The notes below the pieces were generated by a model that saw nothing but the letters and a program-made list of their open reading frames with translations, did not search any database and was not told the origin of the DNA. Shown here one piece after another: positions 17,499 through 24,076 of a stretch of DNA of 64,000 nt; positions within the stretch are counted from its first letter, which is position 1, and every line of letters starts with the position of its first letter. A program made the position numbers and the translations under genes. This stretch comes from Idiomarina aminovorans. GTDB lineage: Bacteria; Pseudomonadota; Gammaproteobacteria; Enterobacterales; Alteromonadaceae. The stretch covers positions 186,001 through 250,000 of the forward strand of contig NZ_JAKNDA010000004.1 of assembly GCF_023155095.1 (NCBI RefSeq), written 5' to 3'.

Positions 17499-18128
17499 TG
17501 AATGCTCTACTTCACTGTCACCCGACATTAAGTCGAAAGCTCTGAGCTCGGTACCTTTTTCATCCAGACAACGACGTATAACACTGGCCACATCTTCGCG
17601 GGGCACGGAGCCAGGCGCTAATGACTCACCAACAACGACTTTACCAGTGGCTGCTTCATCGGTTAAAGCGCCAGGACGAACAATAGTCCAGTTAAGTTTG
17701 GTGCGCATTAACTCTCGGTCGGCATAGTGTTTAGCTGCATAGTAAGGCAATAAAGCATCAGCCCAGTTCTCGCGGTTATTAGACTGCCAGGCACTGACCA
17801 TAACAAAACGTTGAGCCCCCACAGCTTCAGCAGCTTCCATAGTTTTTACGGCGCCATCTAAGTCTACCAACAGCGTCTTATCATCACCGTTGTTGGCACC
17901 TGAGCCTGCAGTAAAGACCACGGCATCAACGCCCTGAAGCAGTTCCTCCAGTTGTGAAACGGGGCCTTCTAAATCACCCAGTTTGGCAGTAACGCCCCGG
18001 CCTTCCCAGGCTTTTTGCTGATCTTCCTTGCGCACCACCGCAATAACCTCATGTGTTTTTGCCTGTTGCATCTGTTCAACCAAATGCTGACCAATTTTTC
18101 CGTTAGCGCCTATTACTGCAACTTTCAT
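17472..18128 (-). CDS. NAD(P)-binding atypical SDR protein
   Basis: A 218-residue single-domain protein of the NAD(P)H-binding/atypical short-chain dehydrogenase type (YwnB/YtfG-like). The cofactor loop is VIGANGKIGQHLVEQM at the N-terminus; FTAGSGANNG and FVMVSAWQS follow, then a YYAAKHYADRELM segment in place of the classical YxxxK. Such proteins act as NAD(P)H-linked reductases or redox sensors; the substrate is unknown. An AAGGAGG ribosome-binding site favours the second of two adjacent ATG codons. The 3' end overlaps the LysR gene by 27 bases, tail to tail. Confidence 0.85.
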   Translation of the reverse strand: MKVAVIGANGKIGQHLVEQMQQAKTHEVIAVVRKEDQQKAWEGRGVTAKLGDLEGPVSQLEELLQGVDAVVFTAGSGANNGDDKTLLVDLDGAVKTMEAAEAVGAQRFVMVSAWQSNNRENWADALLPYYAAKHYADRELMRTKLNWTIVRPGALTDEAATGKVVVGESLAPGSVPREDVASVIRRCLDEKGTELRAFDLMSGDSEVEHSLQSMKEMA

Positions 18129-18245
18129 CATCGACCTCCTTGAGCGTTTTGTTGCCTGAGTTTACGTAACAAAAGCTTATTTTAGATCGCGGCTTTACTC
18201 GCATTTACACGTTACAAAAGACCTCAGAGCAATACGACAGGCCAT

Positions 18246-18257
18246 TGTCATATGACA
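18246..18257. promoter_or_regulatory. 12-bp perfect palindrome in a divergent intergenic region
   Basis: TGTCATATGACA is a perfect palindrome located between the SDR gene (minus) and the membrane-protein/HTH pair (plus). It could be the operator of the HTH protein encoded two genes downstream or of another repressor. No second copy was noticed. Role is inference. Confidence 0.35.
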
Positions 18258-18353
18258 GACTCAAAACTGACGTCACGCTATTTTTCTGCAACTGGTAGCT
18301 TTATTCACCACACGAACGGTGTACTCTTTATATAAAATGAAAAGGAAAATTTG

Positions 18354-18749
18354 ATGAAGCAATCACTGAGTGAAAAACTGTATTTATCTTATCACTTCGA
18401 GTTTGAGCATAATAGCCATACTATTACCGCCAATGCCTCCAGCCTTACCGGTAAAGAAGAGATTCTAGTCGACGAGGTATGCGTATCAAAAAAGCGCAAA
18501 CTGGGTTTATCCAGCCGCCATAAGTTTGTTATTGACGACACTCACTATGAACTGCACTTTAACGTTACAGGCTTTCTTTTATGCAAAGTGGAATGCAGTC
18601 TGATGACGAATGGAAAGATCATAGAAACCAAAAGTCGTTCAGCATTCGATAATAAAAAAGTTTTTATTCGTAACCTTGTTATCTTTTTTCTGGCCGGCAT
18701 GGCTTTTGGTTATGTAGCTGCGACCATAGCACTAAAAGTGATGGGGTAA
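18354..18749 (+). CDS. Conserved-looking hypothetical protein with C-terminal membrane anchor
   Basis: A 131-residue protein I do not recognise. The first 105 residues look like a small beta-rich soluble domain (EEILVDEVCVSKKRKLG, HKFVIDDTHYELHF). A single helix near the C-terminus (NLVIFFLAGMAFGYVAATIA) should anchor it in the inner membrane, with the domain probably in the cytoplasm. There is no signal peptide. The ATG at 18354 follows AAAAGGAAAA at suitable spacing, better than the TTG three bases earlier. It ends three bases before the HTH gene, so the two form a unit and both proteins carry a C-terminal helix. Confidence 0.7.
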   Translation: MKQSLSEKLYLSYHFEFEHNSHTITANASSLTGKEEILVDEVCVSKKRKLGLSSRHKFVIDDTHYELHFNVTGFLLCKVECSLMTNGKIIETKSRSAFDNKKVFIRNLVIFFLAGMAFGYVAATIALKVMG

Positions 18750-18752
18750 GCT

Positions 18753-19085
18753 ATGCAAATTGATGCCGCTAAAGTCATAGAATTACGAAGTAGCCGGGGC
18801 TGGACTCAGCAACACCTGGCAGACGCCTGCGCCGTGAGTTTACGCACAATACAGCGCGTGGAAAAAGACGGCTTTGCGTCCCAGGAAACCGTTGCGGCTT
18901 TGTGCAGTGTGTACGAAATTGAACGACAAGTTATCGAACTGGATACTATCGCTAAGGCAAGCACTAATAACACATTAAAACCACAGCGTTCGCCAAGCTG
19001 GCTGGATGCACTACCCATGTTAGTTACATTGTTACTGGGCATGGCCATTGGAATTGGCTTAACACTCTGGTTAACCAACCGTTAG
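18753..19085 (+). CDS. Membrane-anchored XRE-type HTH regulator
   Basis: A 110-residue protein with an N-terminal XRE/Cro-type helix-turn-helix (residues 5-60; LRSSRGWTQQHLADACAVSL then RTIQRVEKDG). A linker follows and then a C-terminal membrane helix (LPMLVTLLLGMAIGIGLTLWL, about 87-107). XRE proteins tethered to the membrane in this way can bind DNA while sensing a membrane partner; the obvious partner is the anchored protein encoded three bases upstream. Regulation of their own promoter is plausible given the palindrome upstream. A strong terminator follows. Confidence 0.82.
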   Translation: MQIDAAKVIELRSSRGWTQQHLADACAVSLRTIQRVEKDGFASQETVAALCSVYEIERQVIELDTIAKASTNNTLKPQRSPSWLDALPMLVTLLLGMAIGIGLTLWLTNR

Positions 19086-19100
19086 TAAAAAAACAGGCAC

Positions 19101-19132
19101 AAAAAAGGGCAACCCTCGGGTTGCCCTTTTTT
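19101..19132. terminator. Bidirectional intrinsic terminator
   Basis: AAAAAAGGGCAACCC (19101-19115) pairs with GGGTTGCCCTTTTTT (19118-19132). The stem has A-tract and T-tract flanks on both strands, so it can stop the HTH operon on the plus strand and the cold-shock gene on the minus strand. Confidence 0.9.
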
Positions 19133-19150
19133 AGACTTCGAGGCGCGTTA

Positions 19151-19360
19151 TTACAGCGCTACGATGTTTTCAGCCTGAGGACCTTTAGGGCCTTGAGTTA
19201 CTGCGAACTCAACGCGCTGGCCTTCAGTTAAGGTTTTGAAACCGTCGCTAGAAATAGCGCTGAAATGCGCAAAAACGTCTGCGCCGTTTTCACGTTCGAT
19301 GAAACCGAAGCCTTTTGCTTCGTTAAACCATTTTACTGAACCAATAATTTTATCAGACAT
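19151..19360 (-). CDS. Cold-shock protein, CspA family (copy 1)
   Basis: A 69-residue single-stranded nucleic-acid-binding protein of the CspA family, acting as an RNA chaperone. RNP1 (KGFGFI) and RNP2 (VFAHF) are intact in a five-strand OB fold starting [20 protein letters not shown]. It is about 83 percent alike, by eye, to the second copy at 26174-26383. A leader of over 150 bases upstream shares sequence blocks with the second copy's leader, as expected for cold-regulated csp mRNAs. It ends at a strong terminator. Confidence 0.95.
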   Translation of the reverse strand: MSDKIIGSVKWFNEAKGFGFIERENGADVFAHFSAISSDGFKTLTEGQRVEFAVTQGPKGPQAENIVAL

Positions 19361-19530
19361 AATATATCTTCCTGTAAATTTTAAGTAAGTGGTCTTTTAG
19401 ACCGATGGTGCGGGTAAAACAAGAACTTAGAACTGCAGGACGATGGTATTATTAATAATAGGTCAACGAAGTGGAGTTTTTTAACTAACTGTCTTTCTAT
19501 CCGACACTTTGGAGTGTACGCTCATTCCAC
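19361..19530 (-). promoter_or_regulatory. Long 5' leader of csp copy 1 with conserved blocks
   Basis: Several blocks (written on the plus strand) recur in the leader of the other csp gene: TGCGGGTAAAA (19409-19419), a stretch around AACTGCAGGACGA (19431-19443) and TTTAACTAACT (19480-19490). The same order and similar spacing suggest a structured leader that responds to temperature, as known for cspA. Promoter elements were not pinned down. Confidence 0.6.
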
Positions 19531-19603
19531 AGTGAGTCAAACCATTTATGAACTTATTTTTAAAACAAGCCAATTATGACTTTCATCCGCCCAGACTAAA
19601 CAG

Positions 19604-20131
19604 TCAAGATTGATTTAAAAACTCAGTTCCTTTACGCCGCGCAAATTCTATATTGCGCTCCGGGATCGATTCGGGGTCATCGTAGTCTTCCAACGCTTGT
19701 TCAATGCTGGCTTCCCGCAACAGATGCAGGGTGGGATAAGGTGCCCGGTTAGTATAGTTTGCGGGGTCTTCCTGCGGTTCGCCGTCAAAACAATAATCGG
19801 GATGAAAGTGTGCCAACTGATAAACACCCTCATACCCTTCATCTATAAACAGAGCATCGGCAATATCCACCAGGTTCAGGAAATCATAAAAACCTTCAAA
19901 CCCTGACGGCAGAATAAGCAGTGTGGTTTCAGTTTCGGGTGTCGTATCCAGGTGTTCAGCCTCATCCAGAAGCTGCTGCAGAACAGCCTGCGGCTTAATC
20001 TGTTCGGCTACAATATAACAAATACTTTTCCGCTCAACTTCGCGTCGCGCAAATGGGCAGATGTTGTACTTTACAATCAGCTGTTGCACCCAGCATTGTG
20101 TTTGCTCAATAATCTTAGAGGTATCACTCAT
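19604..20131 (-). CDS. DUF1415 family protein
   Basis: A 175-residue protein of the DUF1415 family, common in gammaproteobacteria and of unknown function. The N-terminal CWVQQLIVKYNICPFARREV contains the conserved NICPFA cysteine motif. FHPDYCFDG and NRAPYPTLHLLRE are further conserved blocks. The ATG at 20131 (MSDTSKIIEQ) is preferred to an in-frame GTG 33 bases upstream, which would add a basic tail unlike the family. No clear ribosome-binding site is visible. It is divergent from the methyltransferase-like gene, with 39 bases between the starts. Confidence 0.88.
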   Translation of the reverse strand: MSDTSKIIEQTQCWVQQLIVKYNICPFARREVERKSICYIVAEQIKPQAVLQQLLDEAEHLDTTPETETTLLILPSGFEGFYDFLNLVDIADALFIDEGYEGVYQLAHFHPDYCFDGEPQEDPANYTNRAPYPTLHLLREASIEQALEDYDDPESIPERNIEFARRKGTEFLNQS

Positions 20132-20170
20132 CGTTTTTCGTATCTTTGCCGAAAAGGAAGCCACTTTGCC

Positions 20171-20632
20171 ATGAAATCACTTGAACTCAAAGTACCGCCG
20201 GTGCTGGTTGTTGCAGTCGTTGCCGGCCTAATGTGGTTAACGGCTCATTATACCGAAGCTTTTAATCAATTTTATGTCGGTCAGCGCGCCGCGGCCATTT
20301 TTCTCCTGGCATTAGGGGTTTTATTGCCCTTACTGGGAATTATTGGCTTTCGTCGCGCCCAGACCACAGTCGACCCACGAGACCCGACCAAAAGTACAGA
20401 ACTGGTCACGAGCGGCATTTACCAGCGAACTCGTAACCCGATGTATTTAGGTTTCTTCTTTTTGCTGATGGCCTGGGGTGTTTATCTGGGGAGTGTGTTT
20501 TCTTTGTGGGGGCTGGCGTTGTACATGGGCTACATGACCCGTTTTCAAATCATACCGGAAGAGCGCATTCTGACCGAAACTTTTGGTGAAGCTTATAAGG
20601 ACTACTGCCAAGAAGTGGGGCGGTGGTGGTAA
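20171..20632 (+). CDS. Isoprenylcysteine carboxyl methyltransferase-like membrane protein
   Basis: A 153-residue integral membrane protein with four or five helices and the phospholipid/isoprenylcysteine methyltransferase pattern: TSGIYQRTRNPMYLGFFFLL followed by IIPEERILTETFGEAYKDYC. In this family the histidine/arginine-asparagine-proline and glutamate motifs bind S-adenosylmethionine at the membrane. The bacterial substrate is usually unknown. The ATG at 20171 (MKSLELKVPP) follows a GGAAG site; an open frame runs further upstream but crosses the divergent gene. Gene remnants on the opposite strand begin right after its stop. Confidence 0.85.
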   Translation: MKSLELKVPPVLVVAVVAGLMWLTAHYTEAFNQFYVGQRAAAIFLLALGVLLPLLGIIGFRRAQTTVDPRDPTKSTELVTSGIYQRTRNPMYLGFFFLLMAWGVYLGSVFSLWGLALYMGYMTRFQIIPEERILTETFGEAYKDYCQEVGRWW

Positions 20633-20636
20633 AAAA

Positions 20637-20801
20637 TTAAAACAACTGCCAGCGCTTTAGGCTTCTACCTAATAAAATCAGCCCCGATAAGCTGAACCAT
20701 AATACTACGCTTTAGGCACCGCCAATACTCCATACCAACAGCTGCAAGCCGACAATAAGCGATAGCCAACGGTGCCATACTCGCCATTTTCGTGGGTTCA
20801 T
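20637..20801 (-). pseudogene. Remnant of a PepSY-domain membrane protein (both ends, middle lost)
   Basis: From 20801 a frame reads MNPRKWRVWHRWLSLIVGLQ and then LLVWSIGGA before a TAA, matching the first helix of PepSY-associated membrane proteins. About 20 bases later another frame reads VVLWFSLSGLILLGRSLKRW and ends with QLF and a stop, resembling the last helix of the same family. Intact proteins have hundreds of residues between these parts. The best reading is an internal deletion plus frameshift in a PepSY protein. Intact relatives occur at 21984 and 31319. Confidence 0.6.
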
Positions 20802-20875
20802 AAAGGGCTATCCGTACCCATTTTTTATTAGTAATTGTTATAAGCAGCTAAAGCTATCGGCTTGCCTGTCAGAAG

Positions 20876-21007
20876 TCAAAGCAGTTCGTTCACTCGCTGT
20901 TTTAATTCTGGGATCAGTTCATTTTCAAACCAGGGGTTACGCTTCAACCAGAGATGATTGCGCGGACTTGGGTAGGGTAACGGTAAAACTTGCGGCCAAG
21001 ATTGCAT
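20876..21007 (-). pseudogene. C-terminal remnant of a uracil-DNA glycosylase family gene
   Basis: A 43-codon frame, preceded in frame by a stop, contains VLPLPYPSPRNHLWLKRNPW followed by FENELIPELKQRV. This is the closing block of the uracil-DNA glycosylase-like family, where (H/Y)PSPRN carries an active-site motif; in this copy the usual His before PSPRN is Tyr. Intact proteins have about 190 residues, so roughly the first 150 are missing. A direct repeat lies just upstream of the break. The fragment cannot encode a working glycosylase. Confidence 0.65.
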
Positions 21008-21033
21008 TCATTCTCCGTTACGCCTACCTTTCG

Positions 21034-21067
21034 ATACTTTTTATTTTTCAATACTTTTTATTTTTCA
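21034..21067. repeat. Two perfect tandem copies of a 17-bp AT-rich unit
   Basis: ATACTTTTTATTTTTCA occurs at 21034-21050 and again at 21051-21067. The second copy supplies the last codons and stop of the fpr gene. It lies between fpr and the truncated glycosylase remnant, so it may mark the deletion junction. Confidence 0.9.
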
Positions 21068-21840
21068 ATAAAGGCCTGCTCTATCACGTAGCTGCCCTGC
21101 TTACGCGATGTTGCTTTGCTGAAACCCCGTTCATCGAGAATCACCATGAGATCCTGAAGCATAGCGTCATTACCGCATAACATAAAGCGGTCGTGTTCTG
21201 GATTAATGTCCGGTAAGCCAATCGTTTTTGTCAGAGTATTCGATTTCAACAGCTCGGTAATTCGTTGCTGATGAGCTTCATCACGAAACGGCTCGCGGGT
21301 AACGGTTGGGTAGTAAATTAATTTTTCACGAACCCAGTCACCAAAGTACTCGTTATTCGGTAAGTCTTCACCAATCTCTTTCTGATACGCTAACTCAGAA
21401 ACCCAGCGCACGCCGTGAACCAATACAACTTTGTCGTATTGTTCATAAATATCCGGATCTTTAATCACGCTCATAAAAGGCGCTAAACCAGTTCCTGTGC
21501 TTAATAAATATAAATTCTTACCCGGCAGTAAGTGGCCGTTCACCAGGGTTCCTGTCGGGCGTGTTGACAATACAATCTCATCGCCGACCTGAATATGCTG
21601 CAGGCGCGACGTCAACGCTCCGTCCGGTACTTTAATACTGAAAAATTCCAGTTCTTCTTCGTAGTTGGCGCTGGCAATGCTGTAGGCCCTGAGCAGCGGT
21701 TTATCTTCCAGCTGCAGCCCCATCATTACAAACTGACCATTTTCGAAGGTAAAACTCGGCTGGCGAGTCGTTTTAAAACTGAACAAGGTATCGTTCCAGT
21801 GGCGTACCTGAGTGACTTTTTCCGCAATGATACTTCTCAT
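21058..21840 (-). CDS. fpr: Ferredoxin/flavodoxin-NADP+ reductase
   Basis: FAD enzyme that moves electrons between NADPH and ferredoxin or flavodoxin; in many bacteria it also serves ferric-siderophore release and oxidative stress defence. The 260 residues show the FAD-binding LRAYSIAS motif, a loop with LSTGTGLAPFMSVI for NADP and the C-terminal region FMLCGNDAMLQDL. The length is typical (248-260). The final residues FIEK and the stop lie in a tandem repeat. It is divergent from the Fur-controlled PepSY fusion gene, with two Fur-like sites between them. Confidence 0.94.
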   Translation of the reverse strand: MRSIIAEKVTQVRHWNDTLFSFKTTRQPSFTFENGQFVMMGLQLEDKPLLRAYSIASANYEEELEFFSIKVPDGALTSRLQHIQVGDEIVLSTRPTGTLVNGHLLPGKNLYLLSTGTGLAPFMSVIKDPDIYEQYDKVVLVHGVRWVSELAYQKEIGEDLPNNEYFGDWVREKLIYYPTVTREPFRDEAHQQRITELLKSNTLTKTIGLPDINPEHDRFMLCGNDAMLQDLMVILDERGFSKATSRKQGSYVIEQAFIEK

Positions 21841-21897
21841 AATTGTTCCTCATTGGCGATTTTGTATGCATTATAACATAAACAAATTAAACCTAAA

Positions 21898-21912
21898 TGA
21901 GAATTTATATCA
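21898..21912 (+). promoter_or_regulatory. Fur-box-like site 1 between fpr and the PepSY fusion
   Basis: TGAGAATTTATATCA matches the 7-1-7 Fur pattern at 11 of 14 informative bases. It lies 14 bases upstream of a second site, an arrangement that allows two Fur dimers to bind. Confidence 0.55.
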
Positions 21913-21926
21913 TTAAGAGTTGAAAA

Positions 21927-21947
21927 TGAGAATTACTTTCATATAAT
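21927..21947 (+). promoter_or_regulatory. Fur-box-like site 2 overlapping a promoter -10 region
   Basis: TGAGAATTACTTTCA (21927-21941) matches the Fur pattern at 11 of 14 bases and is directly followed by a perfect -10 hexamer TATAAT (21942-21947). Bound Fur would block RNA polymerase at the promoter of the PepSY/DUF2271 gene at 21984. Confidence 0.7.
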
Positions 21948-21983
21948 ATACATACACTATTGTTCGTAAGGGAAATAAATTGA

Positions 21984-23051
21984 ATGGCTCGAGGTTCGGG
22001 TAGACGTAAAGGATGGTCTTTAAAAGACTGGCATTGGATAAGTTCAGCCGTTTGTCTTATCGGTATGCTGTTTTTTTCAGTAACCGGAATTACCCTTAAT
22101 CATGCTGGCTGGATAGAGTCTGCCCCCAGTGTTGAAAGCCATGAAAGTTCTCTCCCACAAACGGATTTGACCGGGTTGGCGAATGCATCAGGGAATGATG
22201 TTTTACCAACCTTTTTTCATCACTGGTACGAAGACCAGACGCAAAATAGCATTCATTCAAATGCTGAAATCGAATGGAACGACTACGAATTATATGTCGC
22301 CATGCCGCGCCCGGGTGGGGATAGCTGGTTTAGTGTCGATTTAAGCAGCGGTGCTTTTTATTCTGAAACCACCGATCGCGGCTGGATTGCTTACTTCAAT
22401 GACCTTCATAAAGCCAGAAATACAGGCTTTTTCTGGAGCTTATTCATTGATGTATTTGCCATTGCCAGCATTTTATTTACTATTACGGGGTTATTACTTT
22501 TGAAAAAATACAGCAAAGGCCGAAAGTCTACCTGGCCACTGGTTCTGGCCGGATTCATCATTCCTTTATTTGCTATTATGGGCTCGGCACACGCAGCGGA
22601 AAATGAACTTAACGTTGAAATCCCCCGTTTGTCGGTTGCCGAATATCACGCGCCTTACCTTGCTGTGTGGTTGGCTAACAAACGCAATCAAAGAGTCGCC
22701 GACATTGCGGTATGGTACGACGTAAACCTGAAAAACAATGAAGGTGAAAAGTGGCTAAAAGACATGCGTCAGTGGTGGCGTCGCAGTGGCCGCATGACAA
22801 ACATGCCCATTGACGGTGTTTCAGGGGCTACGCGCCGTCCCGGAACTCACCGGGTCGATTTAACGCCTTTATTAACCAAATTACCTGAACTTGCCCCCGG
22901 TCAATACTACTTATATGTAGAAGCCGCGCGTGAAGTCGGCGGCCGCGAAATGCTGCGGCTGCCATTATCTTTACCCATTGAAAGCCCAATATCCATCTCA
23001 GAAACCGGCGAGCACGAGCTTGGCCGAGTATCATTAACACTGGAGCCTTAA
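21984..23051 (+). CDS. PepSY-associated membrane protein fused to DUF2271
   Basis: A 355-residue protein with two parts. Residues 1-180 are a PepSY-associated membrane module: a helix at about 17-36 (SSAVCLIGMLFFSVTGITLN), a periplasmic section with FNDLHKARNTG, and a helix near 155-173. A third hydrophobic segment (LVLAGFIIPLFAIMGSAHA, about 187-205) looks like an embedded signal peptide. From about 206 follows a DUF2271 domain (ENELNVEIPRLS to the end) with DGVSGATRRPGTH. PepSY membrane proteins are linked to reduction of ferric siderophores; DUF2271 is periplasmic and of unknown role. Fur-like sites upstream indicate iron control. DUF4198 follows after two bases. Confidence 0.85.
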   Translation: MARGSGRRKGWSLKDWHWISSAVCLIGMLFFSVTGITLNHAGWIESAPSVESHESSLPQTDLTGLANASGNDVLPTFFHHWYEDQTQNSIHSNAEIEWNDYELYVAMPRPGGDSWFSVDLSSGAFYSETTDRGWIAYFNDLHKARNTGFFWSLFIDVFAIASILFTITGLLLLKKYSKGRKSTWPLVLAGFIIPLFAIMGSAHAAENELNVEIPRLSVAEYHAPYLAVWLANKRNQRVADIAVWYDVNLKNNEGEKWLKDMRQWWRRSGRMTNMPIDGVSGATRRPGTHRVDLTPLLTKLPELAPGQYYLYVEAAREVGGREMLRLPLSLPIESPISISETGEHELGRVSLTLEP

Positions 23052-23053
23052 TC

Positions 23054-23884
23054 ATGAAATTATCTTCTGTACTGACCACCAGCCTGGCGGTTCTGACCTT
23101 ATTTGCCAGCACCAGCAGTGAAGCTCACCGCGTCTGGATAAAACCAAGCGCAACCGTCGTATCGGGCGATTCCGAGTGGATAACTTTTGACGCCGCCATT
23201 GCTAATGGTATTTTTTATCCCGACCATTATCCACTTGGGTTAGATCACGTTAAAGCCATGGCCCCGGACGGCTCAGCAGTAACTCTGGAAAATGGGCACA
23301 AAGGTAAATACCGCTCAGTATTTGATATTGAGTTGGAAAAAGAAGGCACTTACACCATTTATTCAGCCAGCTCGGGGCTGTCAGCACGTTGGGTGGACGA
23401 TCAGGGAGAACGCCAATACTGGCCACCCCGTGGTTCTCAAAAAACCCAAGAAGACTTCTATAAGGAAGTGCCTCAAGACGCCAAAGACTTGGAAGTGAGT
23501 GAGCGCTCACGTCGTTTAGAGACTTTTGTTACCTCTGGTGCGCCAACTTATGACACTCTGGGTCCAACCGGTAGCGGTCTGGAACTTGAACCAGTGACCC
23601 ATCCGAACGACTTATACACCGGTGAAAACATTACCTTTAAATTCAATATCAATGGCAAAGCCGCTGCCGGCACTGAAATTGTGTTAGTTAAAGGCGGTGA
23701 ACGCTATCGCAACCAGTCACAGCCAACTAAGCTTTCTACTGACAAGAAAGGTGAAGTTACTTTCACTCTGGATGAACCCGGCATGTACTGGTTAGAAGCT
23801 GAATATACCGATGAAAACGGTGAAGCTCCGGCGAAAAAACGCCAAGGTTCTTACGTTGCGGTATTGGAAGTATTGCCTATGTAA
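23054..23884 (+). CDS. DUF4198 periplasmic protein
   Basis: A 276-residue exported protein of the DUF4198 family. The signal peptide ends SSEA, so the mature protein begins with HRVWIKPSAT, a His-first start that is common in this family. The C-terminal half has an Ig-like beta domain (FKFNINGKAAAGTEIVLVKG and GEVTFTLDEPGMYWLEAEY). Relatives occur in operons for metal transport, including nickel/cobalt and iron-related genes, but the biochemical role is unknown. It starts two bases after the PepSY/DUF2271 gene and should share its Fur-type promoter. Confidence 0.85.
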   Translation: MKLSSVLTTSLAVLTLFASTSSEAHRVWIKPSATVVSGDSEWITFDAAIANGIFYPDHYPLGLDHVKAMAPDGSAVTLENGHKGKYRSVFDIELEKEGTYTIYSASSGLSARWVDDQGERQYWPPRGSQKTQEDFYKEVPQDAKDLEVSERSRRLETFVTSGAPTYDTLGPTGSGLELEPVTHPNDLYTGENITFKFNINGKAAAGTEIVLVKGGERYRNQSQPTKLSTDKKGEVTFTLDEPGMYWLEAEYTDENGEAPAKKRQGSYVAVLEVLPM

Positions 23885-24076
23885 CCCACTAGGTTCCTGG
23901 AGCGCAGTGGTGCTGCGGTTTCCTTTTTAACGCCTATCAGTCGCCCGTCAAATATTTTAGTCATGGGTCCGGGCGACTACAAATTCAGCGACTATTGTAC
24001 GCTGGGTTTGCCTCTGTCCTTGGTTGTTTCTGCTGTTGCCTTGGTTATGGTTTTATTGGTGTGGCCGCTTTATTAA
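23885..24076 (+). pseudogene. C-terminal remnant of an SLC13/DASS-type anion transporter
   Basis: Directly after the DUF4198 stop, the same frame stays open for 63 codons to a TAA. It contains AAVSFLTPISRPSNILVMGP followed by GDYKFSDYCTLGLPL and a closing hydrophobic helix. This is the pattern of the last substrate/sodium-site region and final helix of SLC13 family permeases (SxFxTPxxxPxNxLVMGPGxYxF). Intact proteins have 450-600 residues. There is no start codon or signal at the front. The remnant overlaps the end of the convergent FemAB-like gene by four bases. Confidence 0.65.
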
